NCBI GenBank assembly: GCA_945892765.1
Contig: CAMDDQ010000001.1
Coordinates: 1-40,485 of the forward strand
Direction of reading: 5' to 3'
Length of the DNA: 40,485 bases
DNA from: Asaia bogorensis
Lineage (GTDB): Bacteria; Pseudomonadota; Alphaproteobacteria; CACIAM-22H2
Of the stretch, positions 1 through 7,582 are shown in pieces (the first letter of the stretch is position 1; each line of letters begins with the position of its first letter). Below the pieces are notes generated by a model. The model made no database searches. It worked only from the letters and a program-made list of their open reading frames with translations, and had not been told where the DNA came from. The position numbers and the translations under genes were made by a program.

Positions 1-2
1 GC

Positions 3-632
3 ATCTCGGTCAACAACCTCGCCGGCGTCCCGTCCATCGTTTACGGCGTGTTCGGCCTTGGCTTTTTCGCCTATATCCTCGGCGGTACAATCGATCAGGT
101 CTTTTTTCCCGAACGGCTTCCCAATCCAACTTTTGGCACCGGCGGGCTAATGTGGTCGGCCTTGACCTTGGCGTTGCTCACCGTGCCAGTCGTGATCGTC
201 GCCACCGAAGAAGCCTTGGCCGCAGTGCCGCGTTCGATGCGTGAAGGCTCGCTCGCCTGCGGCGCCTCCAAATGGCAGACCATCCACCGCATCGTGTTGC
301 CGCGGGCCATGCCCGGCATCATGACGGGATTGATCCTGGCGATGGCGCGCGGCGCTGGCGAAGTCGCGCCGCTGATGCTGGTCGGGGTCGTCAAATTGGC
401 CCCGGAACTCCCGATCGACGGCATCTTTCCGTACATCCATTTCGAACGCAGCTTCATGCATTTGGGTTTCCACATCTATGACGTGGGTTTCCAGTCGCGG
501 AATTCAGAAGCGGGCAAGCCGATGGTTTTCGTGACGACGTTGCTTCTGATCGCGCTCGTCGCGCTCATGAACGCGACGGCGATCGTCGTCCGTAATCGGC
601 TCAAGCGGAAATTTGCCGGCAGTCAGTTCTAA
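3..632 (+). CDS. pstA: Phosphate ABC transporter permease PstA, C-terminal part (5' end outside window)
   Basis: Frame 3 is open from the window edge: [28 protein letters not shown]..., the typical Pst[12 protein letters not shown] motif; followed by pstB, phoU and phoB. Confidence 0.95.
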   Translation: MSVNNLAGVPSIVYGVFGLGFFAYILGGTIDQVFFPERLPNPTFGTGGLMWSALTLALLTVPVVIVATEEALAAVPRSMREGSLACGASKWQTIHRIVLPRAMPGIMTGLILAMARGAGEVAPLMLVGVVKLAPELPIDGIFPYIHFERSFMHLGFHIYDVGFQSRNSEAGKPMVFVTTLLLIALVALMNATAIVVRNRLKRKFAGSQF

Positions 633-658
633 GGCCCCGAAAGAGGCGGAGACGAAAA

Positions 659-1483
659 ATGGCGACCGTTGCACGAAGCATCCAACCGGACGAAGGCAAG
701 ACCGTGTACCACGTCCGTGCCGGCGTCGAAGGCGCTGTCATCGACGTCAATGGGTTCAACCTGTTCTACGGCCGGAAGCAGGCGCTGTTCGACATCACGT
801 TTTCGGTGCCGCGCGGCCTGGTCTGCGCTCTGATCGGTCCCTCGGGTTGCGGCAAGTCGACGCTGCTGCGTTGTCTCAACCGCATGAACGACCTCATCGA
901 CAACGTGTCGATCAGCGGCGACATGCGGATCGAGGGCCACGATCTCTACGGTTCCGGAGTCGACGTCATCGCGTTGCGCAAACGGATGGGCATGGTCTTC
1001 CAAAAACCCAATCCGTTTCCGATGTCGATTTTCGAGAACGTGGTTTATCCGCTGCGGATCGATGGCGTGCGCGATCGCAACGTGCTCGAAGAGACCTGCG
1101 AACGCGCCCTGAAGGGTGCCGCCCTCTGGGACGAGGCGAAGGATCGGCTTAAGGAAAGCGCCTTGGGATTGTCGGGCGGTCAGCAGCAACGCCTGTGTAT
1201 CGCCCGCGCCATCGCCGCCGATCCGGAGGTGCTGCTGATGGACGAGCCCTGTTCGGCGCTCGATCCCATCGCCACCTCGAAAATCGAGGAGCTGATCGAC
1301 GAACTCAAAGGCCGTTACACCATCATCATAGTTACCCACAACATGCAGCAAGCGGCGCGCGTTTCCGACAACACGGCCTTCATGTATCTCGGCCGCCTGA
1401 TCGAATTCGGCGAGACCGAGATATTGTTCACCGCACCCAAGGTGACCAAGACGCTCGACTACGTCACCGGACGCTTCGGCTGA
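659..1483 (+). CDS. pstB: Phosphate ABC transporter ATP-binding protein PstB
   Basis: Walker [26 protein letters not shown] signature, [27 protein letters not shown]-terminus; pst operon context. Confidence 0.97.
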   Translation: MATVARSIQPDEGKTVYHVRAGVEGAVIDVNGFNLFYGRKQALFDITFSVPRGLVCALIGPSGCGKSTLLRCLNRMNDLIDNVSISGDMRIEGHDLYGSGVDVIALRKRMGMVFQKPNPFPMSIFENVVYPLRIDGVRDRNVLEETCERALKGAALWDEAKDRLKESALGLSGGQQQRLCIARAIAADPEVLLMDEPCSALDPIATSKIEELIDELKGRYTIIIVTHNMQQAARVSDNTAFMYLGRLIEFGETEILFTAPKVTKTLDYVTGRFG

Positions 1484-1509
1484 CGCCGCGAACCGGGAAG
1501 AGGACATCC

Positions 1510-2253
1510 ATGAACAGCGACAGCACACATACCGTCAAATCTTACGACGAAGACCTGCGCCGCCTGAACAAGACGATCGCGGAGATGGGCGGTTTGGCCG
1601 AAACCCAGCTTGCCGAGGCCGTCGACGCACTCGTCGGCCGCGACAGCGACAGCGCCGCCGCCGTCATCGAAAGCGACCAGCGCATCGACCAGCTCGAACG
1701 CGAGGTGGACGCATCGGTGGTTCGCCTGCTCGCCCTGCGCCAACCGATGGCGAGCGACCTGCGCTTGATCGTCGCCGCGCTCAAGATCGCGTCCGATATC
1801 GAGCGCATCGGCGACTACGCCGCCAACGTCGCCAAGCGGGCCATCGCATTGAACCAGATGCCGCTGGCCCGCCCGGTGAATTCCCTGCCGCGCATGGGCC
1901 GCCAGGTCCAGCAAATGATCAAGGACGTGCTCGACGCCTTCGTCGACAAGGACGCGGCGAAGGCGGAGGCCGTGTGGAACCGCGACGAGGAAGTCGACGA
2001 TACGTACAACAGCCTGTTTCGCGAACTGCTGACCTATATGATGGAAGATCCCAGGAACATCAGCGCCTGCATCCATCTCTTGTTCATCGCAAAAAACGTT
2101 GAGCGTATCGGCGACCACACCACGAACATCGCCGAGACGATCCATTTCATGGTCCATGGCAAACCGATCGTCGCTGCGCGGCCCAAGGGCGATTCGACCG
2201 CCTTCGCCGTGATCAAGCCCGGCCTCGGCGAGAAAGGCTCCACTGCCCAATGA
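1510..2253 (+). CDS. phoU: Phosphate signalling complex protein PhoU
   Basis: ATG at 1510; MNSDSTHTVKSYDEDLRRLNKTIAEMGGLAE..., RIGDYAANVAKRAI and ERIGDHTTNIAE repeats characteristic of PhoU. Confidence 0.96.
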   Translation: MNSDSTHTVKSYDEDLRRLNKTIAEMGGLAETQLAEAVDALVGRDSDSAAAVIESDQRIDQLEREVDASVVRLLALRQPMASDLRLIVAALKIASDIERIGDYAANVAKRAIALNQMPLARPVNSLPRMGRQVQQMIKDVLDAFVDKDAAKAEAVWNRDEEVDDTYNSLFRELLTYMMEDPRNISACIHLLFIAKNVERIGDHTTNIAETIHFMVHGKPIVAARPKGDSTAFAVIKPGLGEKGSTAQ

Positions 2254-2957
2254 AACAGCGCATCCTGGTTGTCGAGGACGAAGACGCCGTCGTTGAATTG
2301 CTGCGTTACAATCTGGAAAAGGCCGGCTTCGACGTGGCCGCCGCGGGAGACGGCGAAGAGGCGTTGAGCGCCGTCGCCGACGGTGTGCCCGATCTTCTCA
2401 TCCTCGACTGGATGCTGCCGCATGTTTCGGGCATAGAAGTCTGCCGGCAGATTCGGCGCAAACCCGAAACCCGAGACATTCCGGTATTGATGTTGACCGC
2501 CCGCGGCTCGGAGGCCGATCGCGTTCGCGGTCTTGATTGCGGCGCCGACGACTACGTCGCCAAGCCGTTCTCCACCAACGAGTTGATGGCGCGGGTGCGG
2601 GCGTTGCTGCGCCGGGCCAAACCGGCCGAGATCGCGGGCAAATTGACTTTCGGCGGCGTCGAGATAGACCTCGGTTCACATCGGGTCAGCCGGGCCGGCC
2701 GTTTGATCCATCTCGGACCGACTGAGTTCCGACTGCTCAAACATCTGATGGAACGGCCCGGCCGCGTCTTCAGCCGCGAGCAACTTCTGGACTCGGTCTG
2801 GGGCCGCGACATCTATGTCGAGCCGCGCACCGTCGATGTCCATGTTCGCCGCTTGCGCAAGGCGCTGAACGGTCCCGATGATGTCGACATCATTCGCACT
2901 GTCCGCGCCGCCGGCTACAGCCTCGACGAGACCACCGAGGAAGAAAAGTCGGCCTAA
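2250..2957 (+). CDS. phoB: Phosphate regulon response regulator PhoB (OmpR family)
   Basis: ATGA overlap with phoU; receiver domain (VVEDEDAVVELLRYNLEKAGF, LILDWMLP, KPF) plus winged-helix domain; pst-pho context. Confidence 0.94.
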   Translation: MKQRILVVEDEDAVVELLRYNLEKAGFDVAAAGDGEEALSAVADGVPDLLILDWMLPHVSGIEVCRQIRRKPETRDIPVLMLTARGSEADRVRGLDCGADDYVAKPFSTNELMARVRALLRRAKPAEIAGKLTFGGVEIDLGSHRVSRAGRLIHLGPTEFRLLKHLMERPGRVFSREQLLDSVWGRDIYVEPRTVDVHVRRLRKALNGPDDVDIIRTVRAAGYSLDETTEEEKSA

Positions 2958-2961
2958 GGCC

Positions 2962-3891
2962 TTAACGCCCGCCGAACAGCTTCGAGCGGAACGGCCGGCG
3001 TTTCTTGACCGCCACCATAATCACACGCGACTGCGTGCGGATATCGGCCCACCACAATTCCTCGGTCGGCGCGAACACCATCTTTTGCACCTGCTCGAAG
3101 CCGACGTCGCGCAGAAGCGTGACCAGGGATTCTTCGGTCAACCACACGGAAAAATTGTTCTTCAGCGAGGCCGTGGCAGAAAGGTCCTTGTGCAACCGGC
3201 TCGTGCCCGGATCGAATTCCCGGTAATCGCGACCGCGATAGGTCTTGCCCTCGAACACGTAGTCCTTGATCGGGGACAATTCCGGTTTCCAGTTTTTGTG
3301 TTTCTGGCGGATGATCTTGGGCTGGCCATTCCAAGCGACATGGGTGTCGATCACGATGAAATCGGTGCACAGCACGGCCATGTTCTTCAGGAACCGGAAG
3401 GGATCGTTGAGGTGGTAAAGCAGGCCGAGCGAAATGACGACATCGAAGGATCCGTATTTGCCCTTCGTCACTTTCATCGCGTCGTCCTGGACGTAGGATA
3501 GGTTTTTCAGGCCGAGCACCGATTTGGTGAATTCGCATTTCTTGACGTTGAGGAGTTTGCCCTCCACGCCCAGGACCTTGGACCCTTGCAGCGCGCATTC
3601 GGTCGCGAAATACCCCTCCATGCAGCCGATATCGACGACCTTCTTTTTCTTGAAGGTTCCGCCGAGTTGATGATTAATAATTCGCATGATCTCCTCATGC
3701 GCCTTGTAGTAAAAATCAACGTAGGCGGTGTATATGTTGTGGGGCAGCTTGATATTATGATTCCAAGGCCCTAACACTTCCATCACTGCGAGAATGCTCT
3801 TCTTGTCCCACTTATTCCTTTGGATGGACAGTGCTAAAATTTTCTTGAAATAGGCTTTTCCTTCTCGTTCTTTGTACATCTGAGCCGACAT
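2962..3891 (-). CDS. Class I SAM-dependent methyltransferase
   Basis: VVDIGCMEGYFATECALQGSKVLGVEG and FDVVISLGLLYHLNDP motifs. Start taken as MSAQMYKEREG (ATG at 3891) with GGAGAA just upstream; the longer ORF to 3978 is probably over-extended. Confidence 0.8.
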   Translation of the reverse strand: MSAQMYKEREGKAYFKKILALSIQRNKWDKKSILAVMEVLGPWNHNIKLPHNIYTAYVDFYYKAHEEIMRIINHQLGGTFKKKKVVDIGCMEGYFATECALQGSKVLGVEGKLLNVKKCEFTKSVLGLKNLSYVQDDAMKVTKGKYGSFDVVISLGLLYHLNDPFRFLKNMAVLCTDFIVIDTHVAWNGQPKIIRQKHKNWKPELSPIKDYVFEGKTYRGRDYREFDPGTSRLHKDLSATASLKNNFSVWLTEESLVTLLRDVGFEQVQKMVFAPTEELWWADIRTQSRVIMVAVKKRRPFRSKLFGGR

Positions 3892-4100
3892 GTCATTTCT
3901 CCAAATGCGCGGGTCATGGGCGAGTGCTGACCAGAAGCCTTGAGCCCACAGCGGCAGGTTCGTGCACGTTGCGGCCATGGAAGCCTAATTTGCCGGTTGG
4001 GACAAGCCCCCGTGTCGGTATGGCCACAAGCCCCTTCGCCCCCGCGATGGACCGAGACATCACAACGAGCGGAACGTTCTGCCTCGCGACAACTCGATGA

Positions 4101-5006
4101 CTTCGGGGACGATACTGTCGCTGGAGATCTAATTCTCGCCGCAATTCGAAGAACCCCGAAACGCAAGAAAACGGCAACATTGCTGTCATGTTGGCAACCT
4201 ACCTGTCCCGTACGCGCATCGCCGCCGACGCCCTGGGTGCCACCAAGATGGACCGCCCGGAATGGGGCGCCGTCGACCCGATCAACGGCACGGTCTACAT
4301 GACGCTCACCAACAACAACGCGGCGCTGCGGCCGATTGCGGCCCTGGATACGGCCAATCCGCGCCATTTCAACGACGCGCGGACGAATGGCACGGCGCAG
4401 TACGGCAATGCCAACGGTCACATCATCCGCTGGCAAGAGGCGGGCGACAATGCGGCCGCGCCTGCGTTCCGCTGGGACATCTTCCTGTTCGGGGCGCGTG
4501 CCGCCGCCGATCCCAAGAACGTCAACCTGTCCGGTCTGACTGCCGACAACGACTTTTCCAGCCCTGACGGCCTGTGGTTCTCCCATGCCACCGGCATTTG
4601 CTGGATCCAGACCGATGACGGCGCTTACACCGACGTCACCAACTGCATGTTGGCGGCATTGCCCGGCAAAGTCGGCGATGGCGGCGCGGCCGGCAAGAAA
4701 TCCGTCACCAGCACCGACGCGGCCGGCGCGGTGAAGGAGGTCACCACCCAGGTCGGCGCGCCGCTTGGCGACAAGCTCGCGCGTTTCCTGGTTGGCCCGG
4801 CACAATGCGAGATCACCGGCATCACCGAATCCCCGGACGGCCGGGCCTTGTTCGTCAACATCCAGCATCCCGGCGAAGAAACCAAACCGGCCGATGTCGA
4901 CAATCCTTCGGCATGGGCGAGCTACTGGCCCGATGGCGGCATGTCGCGCCCGCGGTCCGCAACCGTCGTGATCACCAAGAATGACGGCGACGTAATCGGT
5001 CTCTAA
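4101..5006 (+). pseudogene. 5'-truncated PhoX-type alkaline phosphatase (DUF839 family), C-terminal part only
   Basis: SRTRIAADALGATKMDRPEWGAVDPINGTVYMTLTNN...GHIIRWQE...FSSPDGLWFSHATGICWIQTDDG...QCEITGITESPDGRALFVNIQHPGE matches the C-terminal half of PhoX-like proteins. The N-terminal part is absent; in-frame TGA at 4098. Confidence 0.75.
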
Positions 5007-5011
5007 TCCCC

Positions 5012-5055
5012 GGCGAAGGGGAAGGGCATGCGCGCCTTCCCCTTCGCCGCTTTTC
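5012..5055 (+). terminator. Hairpin with perfect 14-bp stem followed by a T-rich run; probable terminator after the phoX remnant
   Basis: ggcgaaggggaagg (5012-5025) / ccttccccttcgcc (5035-5048), 9-nt loop gcatgcgcg, followed by gcttttctctt. Confidence 0.6.
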
Positions 5056-5703
5056 TCTTCGCATTTTCGATCGAAGCCGCCGTCGCCCAGGACGCCCTGC
5101 GCGGCAAGCAGCTATTACCACGATGTCGGCCGCCTCAGAGGCGGCGACCTCAGCTGCGTCGATTGCCACGGCGGTTTTCCAGGCGCGCTGCACGGCCTCG
5201 GAAAAGCCGCGGGAGATCCCGGCGCAATCGCCTACGCGATCGGTGCGATCAGCCAGATGACGCCGTTGCGCGAACGCCTGACTTCGCAAGACATGGCCGA
5301 TCTCGCGGCCTATCTGGACTTTCCGGCGGTTCCAAGTCCCGAGCTTCGTCTGTCCACATCCGGTCCCGCCGCCTCGCCTTACGGCGGCGAGCGCCTGGAA
5401 TTTCCCGAGGCACATTCCGGATCGTCGTCTCCGCCGACGACCATTCGGCTGACCAACACCGGGGCCAAGCCGATGCGACTCATCTCGGCCCCCGCCTTGG
5501 CCGGCCCCGACGCCGCACAGTTCGCCCTGAAGGCCACCGATTGCGTCGCTGGGATAACCTTAGCCGCGCAGCAATCCTGCGCCCTGGAGATTGTCTTTAA
5601 TCCGGAAGGCGGGCCCGGTCTGCACGCAGCCAAAATCAACCTGGCGCACGACTGGATAAGGGGCGAAGTAAATATCGCTTTGATCGGTCGGGTCGTTCGG
5701 TAG
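5028..5703 (+). pseudogene. Frameshifted secreted c-type cytochrome with C-terminal choice-of-anchor D-like domain
   Basis: Frame 3 encodes a signal peptide (MRAFPFAAFLFAFSIEAAVAQDALRGKQ); frame 1 continues YYHDVGRLRGGDLSCVDCHGGFPGALHG (CxxCH heme motif)...MADLAAYLDFP...TIRLTNTGAKPMRLISAPALAGPDAAQFAL. A +1 shift near 5112 is needed to join them. Confidence 0.65.
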
Positions 5704-5787
5704 CGCCGGTTTCTCGCGGGGCCTGCTCGGCGCCGTCCCTGCCCGGCTTGACCGCCCTCGACGCCCCCTGTAGCTCTTGCCGCCGCC

Positions 5788-6585
5788 ATGACCCTGACCG
5801 TCGCGACCTGGAACATCAACTCCGTGCGCCTCCGCCTGCCCTTGCTGGCGCGGCTAGCCGAGGAGGCGCGGCCTGACGTCGTCTGCCTGCAGGAAACGAA
5901 GGTCACCGACGATCTTTTCCCGAGCGCGGCGATCGCCGATCTCGGTTATCCGCACCAGATTTTCCACGGCATGAAGGGGTATAACGGCGTCGCCATCTTA
6001 TCCCGGCGCAAACTAGAAGGAACGGGCACACGCGGCTGGTGCGGCAAGGCCGACTGCCGGCATGCCTTCGCCATCCTCCCCGGCGGCATCGAGCTGCACA
6101 ATTTCTATGTTCCGGCCGGCGGCGACGTCCCCGATCCGCGCGCCAACCCGAAATTCGCCCATAAGCTGCGATTCCTCCGCGAGATCGCGGATTGGTGGGC
6201 AACCTCGGCGACGAAAAGCGCGCGCTGCATCCTGGTCGGCGATCTCAACGTGGCGCCCCTGCCCAACGATGTGTGGTCGCACAAACAGCTTCTCGACGTC
6301 GTCAGCCACACGCCGGTGGAAGTGAAGCTCCTCGGTCGGCTGCAGGCAGCCCATGGCTGGGTCGACGCGATTCGTCATTTCGTCCCGGCGGAGGAAAAGC
6401 TGTATTCGTGGTGGAGCTACCGCGCGCGCGACTGGCGGAAAAGCGACCGCGGGCGCCGGCTGGACCATGTTTGGGTCACGCCGGCTTTGACCAAGGCGCT
6501 GGGCGAAATGTGTATCCTGAAGGATGCGCGGAGTTGGCCCACGCCCTCCGATCATGTCCCGGTCTTGATGGCGTTATCGGTCTAA
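5788..6585 (+). CDS. xth: Exodeoxyribonuclease III family
   Basis: MTLTVATWNINSVRLRLPLL...PDVVCLQETKVTD...LVGDLNVAP...RLDHVWVTPAL...SDHVPVLM. Confidence 0.92.
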   Translation: MTLTVATWNINSVRLRLPLLARLAEEARPDVVCLQETKVTDDLFPSAAIADLGYPHQIFHGMKGYNGVAILSRRKLEGTGTRGWCGKADCRHAFAILPGGIELHNFYVPAGGDVPDPRANPKFAHKLRFLREIADWWATSATKSARCILVGDLNVAPLPNDVWSHKQLLDVVSHTPVEVKLLGRLQAAHGWVDAIRHFVPAEEKLYSWWSYRARDWRKSDRGRRLDHVWVTPALTKALGEMCILKDARSWPTPSDHVPVLMALSV

Positions 6586-6587
6586 CA

Positions 6588-7094
6588 TCAACCCGAGACG
6601 CGGGGATCGACGCGATAAAGGAAGTAGCGGTCGGGCGCGACCGCCGGCGGCGGCGGCATCGGCACCAGCGCGGGAGCCCGAAGCCTTTGATCCGCGGCCA
6701 CGACCGCGCCGGGCCGCGACAAACCCGCGACGGCCGGGGCGAGCAAGGCGGCGGCTTCGGCATTAACCGCCGCATCGCCGGTCCCGATGTCGATATGGAT
6801 CAGCGCCGCGGTTGAACCGAGACGCGCCAGCGCCAGCGGGAGCGTATCGCGCAACAGGTGCGCCGCGTCCGGCGTGCAATCGGGATGGGCCGCCACCGCA
6901 CGCTCGAACACGAAGATTTCGCGCCCGGGCAGCAGGAGGCGGAGATGGTCGTAGGTGCGGCCGTTACCGAGCCCGAATTCCAGCACCGGCCCCGGCAAAT
7001 CGGCGATCAGCCCGACCGCCAATTCCAGGCAAGCCTGTTGGGCCTCGAGCCGGCGAATAAAGCTGTCGAGCCGGCTGCTCCGGCCTTCGGTCAC
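6588..7094 (-). CDS. Class I SAM-dependent methyltransferase
   Basis: GPVLEFGLGNGRTYDHLRLLLPGREIFVFERAVAAHP; single SAM-binding-type motif, about 168 aa. Confidence 0.65.
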   Translation of the reverse strand: MTEGRSSRLDSFIRRLEAQQACLELAVGLIADLPGPVLEFGLGNGRTYDHLRLLLPGREIFVFERAVAAHPDCTPDAAHLLRDTLPLALARLGSTAALIHIDIGTGDAAVNAEAAALLAPAVAGLSRPGAVVAADQRLRAPALVPMPPPPAVAPDRYFLYRVDPRVSG

Positions 7095-7107
7095 GCGTTC
7101 AACCCAT

Positions 7108-7566
7108 TCAACGGTTGCTGATCTGGGTCATGGCCTCGCGGAGCTGCGCCGTCGTCTTTTCGAGGCGGCGGGCAAGTTCGCGCATGATCTCCACCGCCAT
7201 GGACGGAAATTCATTGATCAACCGGTAGAAGAGATCCTTGGCGATCATGAGCGTCTCGAGTTTGGACTTGGCGCGAACGGTCGCCGTGCGCGGCACGTCG
7301 CAGAGAATGGCGATTTCGCCGACGATGGCGTTGCGGCCGACCACGGCCACCGCCATTTCCCCCTTGGGCGTATTGACCAGAACCTGGGCCTCACCGCCGA
7401 TGATGATATAGGCGGCGTCGGCCATGTCGCCCTGCTTGAACAGCGCCTGTCCCGGCTCAAAGGTCAATCTTTGACTGGTGAAGGCCAGAAACTTGAGTTT
7501 CGCCGGCTCCACCTTCGCAAAGAGCGGAATGTTGCGAAGCAGCTCGACTTCTTCCTGCAACGACAC
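7108..7566 (-). CDS. Cyclic nucleotide-binding domain protein (single CNB domain, no HTH seen)
   Basis: LLRNIPLFAKVEPAKLKFLAFTSQRLTFEPGQALFKQGDMADAAYIIIGGEAQVLV...GRNAIVGEIAILCDVPRTATVRAKS; 152 aa. Confidence 0.88.
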   Translation of the reverse strand: MSLQEEVELLRNIPLFAKVEPAKLKFLAFTSQRLTFEPGQALFKQGDMADAAYIIIGGEAQVLVNTPKGEMAVAVVGRNAIVGEIAILCDVPRTATVRAKSKLETLMIAKDLFYRLINEFPSMAVEIMRELARRLEKTTAQLREAMTQISNR

Positions 7567-7582
7567 CTGTGTCCTCCCAATC

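Noticed and set aside
629-1528. Long minus-strand ORF (299 aa) opposite pstB
   Set aside because: Shadow frame of a high-GC coding region; protein has no recognisable domain and pstB on the plus strand is unambiguous.
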